64,000 nucleotides of DNA from Legionella sp. PATHC032 (GCF_026191185.1 NZ_JAPHOV010000001.1:3258501-3322500); one strand, 5' to 3'; counted from the first letter of the stretch, positions 1 to 9,153 are shown. Made by a program: numbers and translations. Notes: generated by a model not told the origin, from the letters alone.

Positions 1-1
1 C

Positions 2-994
2 AATCAATCTCCAATGTTATATATACCTGAAATCTATTGGGACTATTGCCATAACAATATCCTGGTGATTGAACGCATTCATGGCATACCCGTGACCGAT
101 ATAACCAGCCTCAGGGATCACGGCATCGATATTAAAAAACTGGCCGAGCGCGGTGTAGAAATTTTCTTTACTCAAGTCTTCCGTGATTGCTTTTTTCATG
201 CAGACATGCACCCGGGAAATATCTTTGTCTCCTATCAAAACCCCAAAGACCCTCAGTACATTTGTGTTGATTTTGGTATCATTGGGACTCTAACAGATAA
301 TGACAAGCGTTATCTGGCTGAAAACCTGGTTGCTTTTTTTAACCGTGACTACAAGCGCGTAGCCGAATTACATGTGGAATCTGGATGGGTAGCGCGTGAT
401 ACCCCAGTTGCAGAGTTTGAAAGCAGCATAAGAACCGTTTGTGAGCCTATTTTTGAAAAGCCATTAAAAGACATTTCTTTTGGGCAAGTAGTTTTCCGTT
501 TATTCCAGGTCGCCAGAAGATTTCATATGGAAGTGCAACCCCAACTGATTTTGCTGCAAAAAACCCTGTTGGCGATAGAGGGTTTGGGCAGACAACTCTA
601 CCCCGAACTGGATTTATGGGCTACAGCAAAACCATTCCTTGAAAAATGGGTGCGCGAACAGATGGGGCCAAAAGCATTCATTAAACGTTTAAAGCAAAAT
701 CTGCCATTTTTTACGGAGCAACTCCCCCATATGCCTAAACTGATTTTTGATATACTGGAGATGAAAAAGGATCAGTTATTAACAGTCAATGAACTCTCAC
801 GCTTGCAATCTGAAAATAAAAATCAGACTATCCAATGGAAGAGTTTGGGCATGGGTGTCTTTTTCTCATTTTTATCAATAGGTGTCATTAGCTATTTTGA
901 TTTGCTGGATTATAATCATCTGACAACCATAACGATAGCTGGTTCTGTTTTAGCTGGAATTTTTGTACTCATCAACCGCAAGATAAGGAACTAA
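2..994 (+). CDS. ubiB: UbiB-family ubiquinone biosynthesis protein, C-terminal part
   Basis: This is the C-terminal part of the ABC1/ADCK-type kinase-like ATPase needed for ubiquinone biosynthesis. The reading frame is open from base 2, so the N-terminus lies outside the window. Visible landmarks are the family-typical ERIHGIPV and [19 protein letters not shown] stretches, in which the [12 protein letters not shown] segment corresponds to the catalytic loop. These are followed by VDFGIIGTL (the DFG-like segment) and the [18 protein letters not shown] block. Two hydrophobic helices close the protein, as in UbiB, where they anchor it to the inner membrane. The stop is one base before tatA, so the genes are probably co-transcribed; ubiB next to tatA is a common gammaproteobacterial arrangement. 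Confidence 0.95.
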   Translation, partial: NQSPMLYIPEIYWDYCHNNILVIERIHGIPVTDITSLRDHGIDIKKLAERGVEIFFTQVFRDCFFHADMHPGNIFVSYQNPKDPQYICVDFGIIGTLTDNDKRYLAENLVAFFNRDYKRVAELHVESGWVARDTPVAEFESSIRTVCEPIFEKPLKDISFGQVVFRLFQVARRFHMEVQPQLILLQKTLLAIEGLGRQLYPELDLWATAKPFLEKWVREQMGPKAFIKRLKQNLPFFTEQLPHMPKLIFDILEMKKDQLLTVNELSRLQSENKNQTIQWKSLGMGVFFSFLSIGVISYFDLLDYNHLTTITIAGSVLAGIFVLINRKIRN

Positions 995-995
995 C

Positions 996-1181
996 ATGGG
1001 ATTAAGTGGAATAAGTCCGTTATCACTCTTATTAATTCTGGCCATTATTGTAGCCTTGTTTGGCACTTCCAAATTAAAAACAATAGGCTCTGACCTTGGA
1101 GAAGCGATTAAGAATTTCCGCAAAGCCATGAATAGTGAGGAAACGAATGACACTCAAAAAGACGATCATAAACCATCATGA
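996..1181 (+). CDS. tatA: Sec-independent translocase subunit TatA
   Basis: A 61-residue pore-forming subunit of the twin-arginine translocase. It has one N-terminal membrane helix (about residues 7-21), the conserved [23 protein letters not shown] amphipathic region, and a short charged tail. The start lies one base after the ubiB stop, and the stop overlaps the tatB start (ATGA), so ubiB, tatA and tatB look like one transcription unit. The phrase LFGTSKL is diagnostic for TatA/E. The overlapping minus-strand frame is a shadow. Confidence 0.95.
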   Translation: MGLSGISPLSLLLILAIIVALFGTSKLKTIGSDLGEAIKNFRKAMNSEETNDTQKDDHKPS

Positions 1182-1447
1182 GTCTTGGTGAATTATTACT
1201 TATTTTCATTGTTGCTATCATTGTGTTTGGGCCATCAAAACTCCCCATGCTGGCAACCCACCTTGGCCTGTTCGTACGAAAAGTCAATCAATTAAAAGAA
1301 CATGCTTCCTCCTTTTGGCAGCAACAACTCAATGAAATTCAGCTGCATGAAAACCAACGCAAGGCAGAAAAGGCTGATCAGCACTATCAACTGACAGACT
1401 CTGAAAATAAAAATTCTGATAACATGGAAAATAGACGCCCGAGCTAA
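1178..1447 (+). CDS. tatB: Sec-independent translocase subunit TatB
   Basis: An 89-residue TatB-like protein. It has an N-terminal membrane helix (about residues 4-17) ending in FGPSKLP, the Glu in the helix (position 5) typical of TatB, then an amphipathic helix and a Gln/Glu/Lys-rich charged tail. It starts inside the tatA stop (4-base overlap). In the Tat receptor complex TatB works with TatC. Here tatC is not next in line but about 33.5 kb away at 35,000. The tail is short compared with the roughly 170 residues of the E. coli protein. Confidence 0.9.
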   Translation: MSLGELLLIFIVAIIVFGPSKLPMLATHLGLFVRKVNQLKEHASSFWQQQLNEIQLHENQRKAEKADQHYQLTDSENKNSDNMENRRPS

Positions 1448-1489
1448 ATCAGCAAATGCTTGTTTGATTTAACTCGGACAAAAGAGTAC

Positions 1490-1750
1490 TTATTCACCCT
1501 GTTGGTTTGGTGAAGTTGTAGTATCTGTTTGATTAGGTTGTACTTCAACCGATTGGATATTGGCCAGATTCTGTTGCAATTTATCAAGATCGGCTTGAGC
1601 AGCATAAACTTGAATTTGCGAATCATCTTGAAAAGTAATGACCCCTTTCACCAAATTATGCTCTGCCATCCATTGTGTATCATCAGCGGATAGTGGCGTT
1701 GAAAATGCCAAAACGATTGCCAGAACTGATGAATTGACTAATATTTTCAT
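1490..1750 (-). CDS. small exported protein of unknown function
   Basis: An 86-residue protein starting at the second of two adjacent ATG codons (1750). An AAGGAG sequence sits 6 bases upstream of it, against 3 bases for the first ATG. The N-terminus (lysine, then the hydrophobic stretch LVNSSVLAIVLAFSTPLSA) is a cleavable signal peptide with a probable cut after the A of LSA, so the protein should be periplasmic. The rest is hydrophilic, with a Gln/Asp-rich middle and a Thr/Pro/Gln-rich tail. It converges on tatB. I do not recognise a family; the stretch after the signal resembles small PepSY/YgiW-like periplasmic proteins only vaguely. Confidence 0.7.
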   Translation of the reverse strand: MKILVNSSVLAIVLAFSTPLSADDTQWMAEHNLVKGVITFQDDSQIQVYAAQADLDKLQQNLANIQSVEVQPNQTDTTTSPNQQGE

Positions 1751-1945
1751 CATGCACTCCTTGCATACGCTTACATCCGTTATGCAGTTAAAAAATAATA
1801 TACACTACAAATTATAGATTGGTTTGTTATTAAAATGCGTTTCATAGAGTGTAACTTCATGAATCTGTCCCAGAGACAAAGAAGGCGATTGAATAATAGG
1901 AAAACATTTCATATAATAAAAATACAAAATGATTGGGGTTTTTAT

Positions 1946-2911
1946 ATGGCCTTTAGCAAATCAGAAACATCCGTAGATAAATTTTCTTTAGATGACTTTC
2001 CTCCATTTTCCGCACACGATTTGGAAATGGCCTTTAGCTTAAAAAAAAAATATCGGGAATCAAAGAAATCAGCTTATCCATTTACCGGTTTTGTGTGCGA
2101 TTATGAACGCCGTGAAAAGCTTTATGATTTTATTTATGGCAGTTGTCATTTACCCAAATTATTTGAAAACAATTTCAAGGTACAAATAGCCTATCTGGAT
2201 AGGGAAAAATCCGGCGTACGCCATTGGTCATTAATTGAACTACAATATTCCATTGAAAAAGGCAATAATACTTTAAAAATCCTGGTACTTGACAGTTTAG
2301 GGGCACAATTGTCCTATAACACAGCACAGGTATTAGCGAATGAAGTTGGATTTGAGGATTTGCTTGAAGAAATTGAAGGACTTTCAATAAAAACCTACAT
2401 CCCTGATGTTAAATTACAGCACTCGCGTGCAGGGTGCGCTACCTTTACTATGGATTGCGCCAGCATGTTGTCTGACCAGGATAAATATGAAAATATTTAT
2501 GACTTTATGGATAAACAACCAGACGCCAGCAGCACAGCAAAAGTTGCAAAACTTGAGGATGATTTTCCGGTGCATTGTGCCAGCTTACCCCCTCGAATAT
2601 TACGCGTCGCACAAAGCCGAGCCATCATCACGGATGATAAAGTACTGAACTCTACTTCATCTATTAATTCTAAAAAGGAAACCGTCAAGCAATCCATTCT
2701 AAAGCATTGTAGTTTTTTTGAAGACCAACCCCAAACACCAGAAAACATAAAGCGCAATGAAAGAATCATGAAAAAAGCGCTCAAATGGAGAAACACAATA
2801 GACCTGGAAATGCAGAGAAGCAGTTCAGAAAGGCTTGAAACAACCTGTGCAATCGATGATATCGAAGAATATGCCAGTAGTAGCCTGCCTTCCAAATCAA
2901 TACTGCTATGA
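1946..2911 (+). CDS. putative CE-clan (YopJ/Ulp-like) cysteine protease or acetyltransferase, effector candidate
   Basis: A 321-residue protein, numbered from the ATG at 1946. It shows the order expected for a CE-clan catalytic centre: a His-Trp pair in VRHWSLIEL (His93), an acidic residue in LVLDSLG (Asp116), then Q-H-S-R-A-G-C (Gln158 and Cys164) followed by ATFTMDCASML. This matches the H...D/E...Q...C layout of YopJ-type acetyltransferases and Ulp/SENP proteases. The C-terminal ~100 residues are charged and end in a Ser/Glu-rich tail, a common feature of Dot/Icm substrates. In-frame ATGs at 1835 and 1859 would add a basic N-terminal segment; the true start is uncertain. Effector status is inferred. 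Confidence 0.7.
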   Translation: MAFSKSETSVDKFSLDDFPPFSAHDLEMAFSLKKKYRESKKSAYPFTGFVCDYERREKLYDFIYGSCHLPKLFENNFKVQIAYLDREKSGVRHWSLIELQYSIEKGNNTLKILVLDSLGAQLSYNTAQVLANEVGFEDLLEEIEGLSIKTYIPDVKLQHSRAGCATFTMDCASMLSDQDKYENIYDFMDKQPDASSTAKVAKLEDDFPVHCASLPPRILRVAQSRAIITDDKVLNSTSSINSKKETVKQSILKHCSFFEDQPQTPENIKRNERIMKKALKWRNTIDLEMQRSSSERLETTCAIDDIEEYASSSLPSKSILL

Positions 2912-2934
2912 TGAGATTAAATATTCCGAAACAA

Positions 2935-3804
2935 CTAGCCAAAACGATCGACTGACTTATGGCAATAAGGGATTTTGTGATGTTTAAAATAGTAATCCTG
3001 ATGATAGTCTTCAGCAGGCCAAAAGGGTTGTGCTTGCAATAATTGGGTTACAACCTGATACCCCCTTTTCTTTAATAGCTGGATCAATAACTCCGCTTCC
3101 TGTCGTTGCTCCTGATTAAAATAAAACACGGCACTTAAATATTGCTGCCCCAAATCAGGACCTTGGCCATCTGCCTGAGTGGGGTCGTGAATTTCAAAAA
3201 AACGCTTTACAATGTCATGATAACTGGTTTTAGCAGAATCGTAGACGACGCGCACAGCCTCATAATGCCCAGTAGTACCAGTGCATACTTGCTCATAAGC
3301 TGGTTCTGAAACATGGCCACCTGTATAGCCTGACTCGACTTTTAACACCCCGGGAATGCGTTTTAAATAATATTCCACCCCCCAAAAACACCCCCCGGCA
3401 AGGATGGCTTCTTCTGTATCCAGTACATCATTATCCGCGACAAAATCCAATGAAGCGGAATTAACGCAATGACGTAAGTTCTTATGAGTCATGTATTCCC
3501 CGGTGAACACATGCCCCAAGTGCGCATCGCAACGGGCGCATAATATCTCGGTGCGCTGACCATCCGCGTCCGGTTTCCTTGCCACAGCATTGGCCATTTC
3601 ATCGTCAAAACTGGGCCAGCCACAGCCTGAGCTAAACTGACTCACACCGCGAAACAGTGCCAAGCCACAACGCCTGCATAAATACGTCCCATGAGTCGCA
3701 ACTTGATTATAAGAGCCAGTATGAGGATATTCAGTGGCTTTATCACACACGATTCTTTTAGTAGCTGGAGTTAAGCTTGCGGTTTTATCGAGGTAGTCAC
3801 TCAT
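2935..3804 (-). CDS. msrAB: bifunctional methionine sulfoxide reductase (MsrB-MsrA fusion)
   Basis: A 289-residue fusion that repairs oxidised methionine. The N-terminal MsrB domain (about 1-125, acting on Met-R-sulfoxide) has two zinc-binding CxxC pairs (Cys43/46 and Cys89/92) and the catalytic Cys113 in RHCVNSASL. The usual residue before that Cys is Tyr, here His. The C-terminal MsrA domain (about 130-289, acting on Met-S-sulfoxide) has GGCFWG with catalytic Cys139 and the YHQDYY segment near the end. No signal peptide is present, so it is cytoplasmic. An AAGGAG ribosome site precedes the start. The order MsrB then MsrA is the less common of the two fusion orders. Confidence 0.95.
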   Translation of the reverse strand: MSDYLDKTASLTPATKRIVCDKATEYPHTGSYNQVATHGTYLCRRCGLALFRGVSQFSSGCGWPSFDDEMANAVARKPDADGQRTEILCARCDAHLGHVFTGEYMTHKNLRHCVNSASLDFVADNDVLDTEEAILAGGCFWGVEYYLKRIPGVLKVESGYTGGHVSEPAYEQVCTGTTGHYEAVRVVYDSAKTSYHDIVKRFFEIHDPTQADGQGPDLGQQYLSAVFYFNQEQRQEAELLIQLLKKRGYQVVTQLLQAQPFWPAEDYHQDYYFKHHKIPYCHKSVDRFG

Positions 3805-4006
3805 TTCATGCTCCTTTGAAAACTCGACTCATGGGAAAATCTTCTGAACACCCTCAGCGGCATCGGCCACAGAAACTGTCAGTGAACTGTTTAAAGGGAA
3901 AAATCCTGCCAACAGGAGCCCACCTTTGCTCTAAAATTATAGCAATATTCGCTGTTTTTGTATTGCAATTACTCCTAATGCCAACCTACTCAAATCTTTT
4001 TGGAGT

Positions 4007-4320
4007 AAAAAATTGTGCCAGTCAAGACTGTTTTTTTATTTTTTTTTTGTTATCATAATGAGCGTCTCATACCTTATCCATGACCTCCCTTTCTGTGGAT
4101 AACTTGTCTTTATTATTCCATCTCACTACCATTTGACACCATGCTCTTTTTATAAAACCTCTTGCCCAGCAAAGGCTTATTAAATATTAATACATAAATT
4201 GCATTGATTACTTATCCCCATTTTCTGTGGATAACTCTGTGAATACACACTGGTTATACACTAAAATCCGGCACTTAAAAGGATGCTTGTTCTTTTTGCA
4301 AAGCATCATAAAAAATAATA
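4007..4320 (+). repeat. DnaA-box-rich intergenic repeat, copy A
   Basis: This intergenic stretch is repeated, diverged, at 8588-8900 in the same orientation. It holds two perfect DnaA boxes on the minus strand (TGTGGATAA at 4094-4102 and 4226-4234). Near-matches lie at 4074-4082 (TTATCCATG), 4212-4220 (TTATCCCCA), 4238-4246 (TGTGAATAC) and 4254-4262 (TTATACACT). A T-rich tract (about 4029-4052) resembles a DNA-unwinding element. It could be a replication origin or a DnaA-titrating locus. No gene is visible between 3805 and 4465. Confidence 0.7.
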
Positions 4321-4465
4321 ATGAAAATACTATCTTACGCCAGCCTTTTACACCCTCAATAGGTATACTTTCATACCACTCCACCTTGATGGATTTGTGT
4401 GTTTAGATGATTTGCCTCTGCATTATGCGCTATAGTATAAACAAGCGTTAATAACAGAGAGTGCT

Positions 4466-4690
4466 ATGGCAGATGTCATTAATCTTAATAAAAAAAGAAA
4501 AGCCAAAGTTCGTTTGGAAAAAGAAAAAAAGGCTTCTGAAAATCGCATAAAATTTGGAAGAACAAAAAAAGAAAAGCAACTAGAGAAACAAGACAATGAA
4601 CGCAACGAGCGACATCTGGACGGTCACAAGCTGGATAAAAAGGAGGAAAATAAAGACAAGGAGTCTTTTGATAGAGGCTTTGATTTTTAA
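4466..4690 (+). CDS. small lysine-rich DUF4169-family protein
   Basis: A 74-residue, very basic and acidic (Lys/Glu-rich) protein. The N-terminus MADVINLNKKRKAK and the downstream ENRIKFGRTKKEK match the pattern of the small DUF4169 proteins of proteobacteria (MADIVNLR..RK.K...K...A..NR..FGRTK). The function of that family is unknown. It is probably one long charged helix, cytoplasmic and possibly nucleic-acid associated. A GAGAG sequence lies just upstream of the ATG. It stands alone between the DnaA-box repeat and a convergent operon. Confidence 0.75.
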   Translation: MADVINLNKKRKAKVRLEKEKKASENRIKFGRTKKEKQLEKQDNERNERHLDGHKLDKKEENKDKESFDRGFDF

Positions 4691-4720
4691 GACTTTAACA
4701 AATTCATAGAGAATTTGGAG

Positions 4721-4807
4721 AATAATGCTGATTGATTTTTTCTCAGGGACTTTAAAATAATCAGCAAGCAATTTTTTGTAGGTCGTTCAGGAGAAAATCA
4801 GCATTAT
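4721..4807. terminator. inverted repeat between convergent genes
   Basis: Arms AATAATGCTGATT (4721-4733) and AATCAGCATTATT (4795-4807) are perfect complements separated by about 60 bases. They sit between the convergent genes ending at 4690 and 4828. A second small hairpin with a T-run (about 4810-4830) lies over the end of the minus-strand gene. A bidirectional terminator is plausible but not certain. Confidence 0.4.
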
Positions 4808-4827
4808 TGACAACAATTTTTTTGTTG

Positions 4828-4989
4828 TTAAACTCCATTCCTGCTCGTCTTAGTGCTAGCCATTAGCATCATGAGCTCACGATTATATACATCATCTAGG
4901 GTGAGGTTGCTCTTTTCATTCAGTAGATAAAGGCTAAATCCTAACTTTGCATTTTGTCCAAGTTTCTTTTCAATTTCTCTTAAATCCAT
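4828..4989 (-). CDS. small hypothetical protein downstream of the kinase-like gene
   Basis: A 53-residue frame beginning MDLREIEKKLGQNAKL. Its ATG starts one base after the stop of the upstream 367-residue gene (TGAAATG), which suggests translational coupling. The composition is protein-like, with a Leu-rich amphipathic centre and a basic end. No known family is recognised. Coding status rests on the junction and composition only. Confidence 0.4.
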   Translation of the reverse strand: MDLREIEKKLGQNAKLGFSLYLLNEKSNLTLDDVYNRELMMLMASTKTSRNGV

Positions 4990-4990
4990 T

Positions 4991-6094
4991 TCAGGTACTC
5001 TTAACTGTTACAGAAAGTTGAGTCACCTCAGAATTTACATTACTTTTGCTCATATTATCGTCTTCTCTCTTGGGGGATTTATAGAAACCCAATAGCCTGC
5101 AAGCTTCCTTTAGTTGCGTAGATTGAAAAAGGGCTGGTATTACACGTTCTTCAAATTGCTTTTTGGTTTTTATACGTTTAGCAATTATCATTTTTATGGT
5201 ATCGACAAATTCATTTTCTATTTTGGGGTAAATTTCACTAAGGAAATCATATATATATTCAGGAGTAGTAATGGGTCTTGCCTTTAGATTTGCTGCATGA
5301 TCTGCCTCCAGAGCATTTCGAATAATAGACTTTAAGATCCGTTTAATCTTTGAAACTTCAGGTACAGTGTCTATTGGAGTAGGGCCAATCTTGGGTACAT
5401 AATATTTAGAAGAAAAATCATAAAGAAATAATCTAACTGTAGATGATTGACCATCTTTTGCAGGCATGAAGGCCAGGTTAAAAGAATCTTGTTCATTAAC
5501 TTCAAATCCTAAATATAATAACAAAGCAAGATCATCCAAGACATCTAGGAATATTTTTCTATTGATATTGATATCAAAACATTCTTCATCTGAACTGTAT
5601 AATTTGTATTTTGATCCAAATCTATACCTGTTTTTTGTATCATAAATTTCGATATTTTTTTGGAGACTTAAAGTCGAAAATGAATCAGCAACCATGCATG
5701 GATAATCATAATAATTTTGGTCACCTGGGTCATATATGGAAATGTAATCTTTATTCAATGTCTGCGTACAAAGACCAAGTAATGCCATTTGATGGGAAAT
5801 TGAGACTTCCTCGTCAATAATTTGCTCAAGGCGGTTGATATCATGGCATGGAATTAAAAAAACTGCTTGACTCTGTATATGATATACTCTTTTCATACCT
5901 CCATACCCCAACAACTGGCCATCTTGAATTGGCTGGTCGGTGATAAAACGCCTAGGATTTATATTTGTATTAAGCAAGTTTATTTTTTCTTTATGAAAAA
6001 CAATCGGTAATGTTGTGGTTTTATCATCTTCATCTGAATCAAAAAAGCAGCGAAGTAGAGTACATTGCTTTTCAATATTTTTCGTTTTTCCCAT
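4991..6094 (-). CDS. hypothetical protein with protein-kinase-like features, effector candidate
   Basis: A 367-residue soluble protein of no family I can name with confidence. Residues about 60-72 (GQLLGYGGMKRVYHI) resemble the glycine-rich loop of eukaryotic-type kinases (LGxGGxxxVY). Further on, LFLYDFSSKYY could be a DFG-like segment, preceded by an aspartate-rich helix (FLDVLDDLALLLYLGFEV). A clear HRD catalytic loop and an obvious catalytic Lys are missing, so it may be a pseudokinase or something else. The C-terminus is Ser/Asn/Thr/Val-rich and polar. A probable substrate of the Dot/Icm system is an inference from this build and the host; it has no signal peptide or membrane segment. 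Confidence 0.5.
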   Translation of the reverse strand: MGKTKNIEKQCTLLRCFFDSDEDDKTTTLPIVFHKEKINLLNTNINPRRFITDQPIQDGQLLGYGGMKRVYHIQSQAVFLIPCHDINRLEQIIDEEVSISHQMALLGLCTQTLNKDYISIYDPGDQNYYDYPCMVADSFSTLSLQKNIEIYDTKNRYRFGSKYKLYSSDEECFDININRKIFLDVLDDLALLLYLGFEVNEQDSFNLAFMPAKDGQSSTVRLFLYDFSSKYYVPKIGPTPIDTVPEVSKIKRILKSIIRNALEADHAANLKARPITTPEYIYDFLSEIYPKIENEFVDTIKMIIAKRIKTKKQFEERVIPALFQSTQLKEACRLLGFYKSPKREDDNMSKSNVNSEVTQLSVTVKST

Positions 6095-6230
6095 TTATAC
6101 CTCACAATAGGCAAGCAATATTGCTTATTTTTTAAATCATCTGCCCCAATATAAGACGCAACCACAATATTACTGTTCAAAATTCAACTCATTATAATTC
6201 ATCTAATCTCAAATAACTCAACAACAGAAA

Positions 6231-6255
6231 AGCACCTTCTTCAGAAGAAGGTGCT
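6231..6255 (-). terminator. rho-independent terminator of the amine oxidase gene
   Basis: A nearly perfect palindrome (AGCACCTTCTTC, one base, then GAAGAAGGTGCT). On the minus strand it is followed by TTTTC. It lies 15 bases after the amine oxidase stop, exactly where a terminator is expected. Confidence 0.85.
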
Positions 6256-6269
6256 TAGTTTCAATCCCA

Positions 6270-8204
6270 TTAATAAGTTAATGAAGAACAACAGGAGTCG
6301 CCTTTTTCTTGTACTTTGCCTTGAGGAAGATCCATGGCTGGGTTTCTCTTAAAAAACCCAAAGGGCTGAAGCTTGGCACAAATTGTCGTGGTAGGCATGA
6401 CAGGAAAATCTTCCGGTCTGGGAAAATGGGTAGAACCCAGCGTTACCCACAAGACCAGATTTTCATTGTCAATTTTCCGGTTCTGCTTAATATAAGCAGG
6501 CAAACCACAACCCCCGGAACTCTGATTGGGATAATCTCCTGCCGCGTATTTTTCTTGAGGGTCATATTGTGTTACCCATACCTGCTTACTGGCAAATCCC
6601 CCGCGCTTATAAATATAACTCTCTTCATCTGCCAGCAATAAGGGGGTTTCCGGCAACTCCAGTTTATAAGCTGGCGCAGTGCCAATGCTATTGACGCAAT
6701 TGGGATTGAATATCTTCCAGGTTCTCTGGGTTTGAGCACAAGCCGAGCGGGCTGCGTCACCTTCCTGTTCAAATATTTTCTGGCTGCTGCCAAAGGCATT
6801 GCCATAAGGATTTTTTCCACCCATGGTCATAGGATAAAACTCATGTTCACTAAATGAGTTCTTTTCACCATCAACCATCATATGAAGACGGGCATTGAAA
6901 AAATGTTGATGTGTAGGGGCTGCCAGCTCAGGGGTCAATTTCCCGCCCCATTCATAAGGGGTATCAGGAAATATTGCTGCCGTTTGCACAATACCTGTCA
7001 GTTTTATCTCCAGTTTGAGGCTGCCGTCCTGGCCAAAACGCCAATAAAAACCATAATCATAGTTACCTATCGTAGTAAAAAAGCTGACAACCAGCTCACG
7101 AGCACGGCGAACCTCGAAGGTACTGTTACGAACTTCATAATGCTTCCACAGTGTGCCTGCGTCTTCTTCATGCATGCAAATCGCATTTTTAATCAATCTC
7201 GCATTGCCGGAATCATCCACCGTGGGAACGTCAAAATAATAAATATTTCCCAAACAATCACATCCGAGCTTTAATTCATTTGCCAATTTGCCAAGACCAT
7301 ATTCACCCGCATCAAAAGCGCTTTTCCAGTAATGACTGACGGAAGGATCCGCATAGGGGACGATCATATCCGTCACACTGGCTCGGTAAATAATTGGCCG
7401 TTCCTTCCCTTCATCCAGGTATTTGATCTGATGCAAAACCAAACCCTCGCGTGGGGTAAATCCAACATGAAATGACCAGTTTTGCCAATTGACTTCCCAA
7501 CCTTCCACTTTAAAACTGGGTCCTTCTGCCTGAATAATATCCAGCGGTTTTAAATCCTTGCGTTTCTCCGGGTAAGAATCGGAATCGTAATTGATTTTTT
7601 CTTTAGGAATGGGAACGTTGCGGCCGTCATCAATAACACGCAATACCTTCTCATTGCCGAGATCTACTATCGCGACAACCCCCTCAATGGGACGGGCATA
7701 GCCATTATCCTTTAAATCATCACGATAAAAACTTATCCCTTTAACAATACGTTTTTCCCTCTCTTCCTCTTCATCGAAATAGCCCGCAGAAAACGCATCA
7801 ACTTGAATTTTGTCAATTTGCTCATCATTAAGCCCACGCTTTTCCATAGCGGCTCTCCAGGTCGGATCGGCTTTAACAATTTGCTCACATTTTTGAAAAT
7901 CCTCAATTAAAATAGGCGGCTTACCATAAGGCGGGGCTTCGAGGACGATCTGTTTCCATTCCACGACTTTTTTGCTGCTGAGGTTGACAACGGCTTCAAA
8001 GGTTTCATTCGTTTTTTTATTAAAAACAGAGAGAAAAGCACAGCGGTCGAAATCAGTATCGCTTGAATGCAAAACTTCTTGTTGAGGCGGTTCATAAGTC
8101 ATCACCCAGGCAAATCGATAACTGTCGGACAGCTCTTTTTCTCGTTTTAAAATATCACAACTTTCTTGAATTTCCTCAAGAGTTAATGGATCTAACACAT
8201 GCAT
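6270..8204 (-). CDS. copper-containing primary-amine oxidase
   Basis: A 644-residue enzyme that oxidises primary amines to aldehydes with release of H2O2 and NH3, using Cu(II) and a self-made topaquinone. The topaquinone Tyr is residue 382 in the invariant N-Y-D-Y. The catalytic base is Asp298 in SAFDAGEYG. Two copper ligands form H-x-H at 432/434 (PTHQHFF), and the third is the His in STHFPRPEDFPVMP near the C-terminus. Length and domain order fit the family. No signal peptide is evident, whereas many bacterial homologues are periplasmic. The AAGGA ribosome site is 7 bases before the ATG and a strong terminator follows. It is a single-gene unit enclosed by the two DnaA-box repeats. Confidence 0.93.
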   Translation of the reverse strand: MHVLDPLTLEEIQESCDILKREKELSDSYRFAWVMTYEPPQQEVLHSSDTDFDRCAFLSVFNKKTNETFEAVVNLSSKKVVEWKQIVLEAPPYGKPPILIEDFQKCEQIVKADPTWRAAMEKRGLNDEQIDKIQVDAFSAGYFDEEEEREKRIVKGISFYRDDLKDNGYARPIEGVVAIVDLGNEKVLRVIDDGRNVPIPKEKINYDSDSYPEKRKDLKPLDIIQAEGPSFKVEGWEVNWQNWSFHVGFTPREGLVLHQIKYLDEGKERPIIYRASVTDMIVPYADPSVSHYWKSAFDAGEYGLGKLANELKLGCDCLGNIYYFDVPTVDDSGNARLIKNAICMHEEDAGTLWKHYEVRNSTFEVRRARELVVSFFTTIGNYDYGFYWRFGQDGSLKLEIKLTGIVQTAAIFPDTPYEWGGKLTPELAAPTHQHFFNARLHMMVDGEKNSFSEHEFYPMTMGGKNPYGNAFGSSQKIFEQEGDAARSACAQTQRTWKIFNPNCVNSIGTAPAYKLELPETPLLLADEESYIYKRGGFASKQVWVTQYDPQEKYAAGDYPNQSSGGCGLPAYIKQNRKIDNENLVLWVTLGSTHFPRPEDFPVMPTTTICAKLQPFGFFKRNPAMDLPQGKVQEKGDSCCSSLTY

Positions 8205-8423
8205 ATTGACATCCTTTACCTATTAAAAAACTAATATTGCTCTTTAAAAATTAACTAAAGAGACAGTGCGTTGAAATAATTAGATAGAAATAAAAATAGC
8301 GGGATATCGCTAAGAGTAGTCGGATAAGCGGTGGGCAGTATGGTATTTTTTAATCAGTGAATACAACATAAGCTTTTCAAATTAAAAGTCTGGCCTTTTA
8401 AAAGTGGTACATTATTTAACCTT

Positions 8424-8439
8424 CTGGTGCTCGCACCAG
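8424..8439. other. short perfect hairpin
   Basis: CTGGTGC, two bases, GCACCAG, in the gap upstream of the amine oxidase. There is no T-run. It could be a regulator site or part of a degenerate element; function unknown. The rest of 8205-8587 shows no gene. Confidence 0.3.
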
Positions 8440-8587
8440 GGGCTGCAACCATTAAGGGTGCACTTTATATCATTCTAATCAATTTGAATCAAATAATTGT
8501 CCAGTCACTAGTCATATTGAGTCAGTCAGCAATATCAATAAAATAACCGGCCACTTTTTTAATTAACTTTTAACCATGAGTTTTTGC

Positions 8588-8900
8588 AAAAAATTGACTT
8601 AGTCAAGACTGTTTTTTTATTTTTTTTTTTGTTACGATGGAAATCGCTTAACATCTTAATTGCATCCCCCTTTCTGTGAATAACTATTTCCGTATTTCAA
8701 TCCCATAACCAGACCCCACCAGGCTCTTTTTATAAAACCCCTTGTCCTGCAAGGACTTATCAAGTATTGATGTATAGATTGCCTTGATCACTTATCCCCA
8801 TTTTCTGTAGATAACTCTGTGAATACACTCTGGTTATTCGCTAAAATACGGCACTTGAAAGGATGCTTGTTCTTTTTGCAAAGCGTTCTAAAGAATAATT
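8588..8900 (+). repeat. DnaA-box-rich intergenic repeat, copy B (diverged)
   Basis: A direct repeat of 4007-4320, alignable along its whole length. The T-tract, the CTCTTTTTATAAAACC segment, TTATCCCCATTTTCTGT, AACTCTGTGAATACAC and GGATGCTTGTTCTTTTTGCA are all kept. The boxes are weaker here: TGTGAATAA at 8675-8683 still fits the consensus, TGTAGATAA at 8806-8814 has lost one base, and TTATTCGCT at 8834-8842 has lost two. The pattern suggests an older copy drifting while copy A is maintained. Confidence 0.65.
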
Positions 8901-9153
8901 AAGGGATTGGGGTTAAAATAGATACTATTTAAGTATTTTGTAATATAGGTTGCTGAATACTATAAATGCTATTTAGTTTAGGGTCTGTTGACAATTCACC
9001 TACCGCCTATGTGTCACGACTTGTTCGCGGCATCCAGTTGATGGTCAAATTAAATTTACCCTATATAATTCTTTGATTAATAAGAGAAAATTCATAATAT
9101 GACGGTTTTGACACCAAATATAAACCGAGTTTGCAATGTTTAGAATAATGCTC

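Noticed and set aside
4007-4320. Calling this the chromosome origin outright
   Set aside because: The boxes fit, but most genes to the right run toward it, which is the wrong bias for a rightward fork, and dnaA is not nearby. Kept as a finding only.
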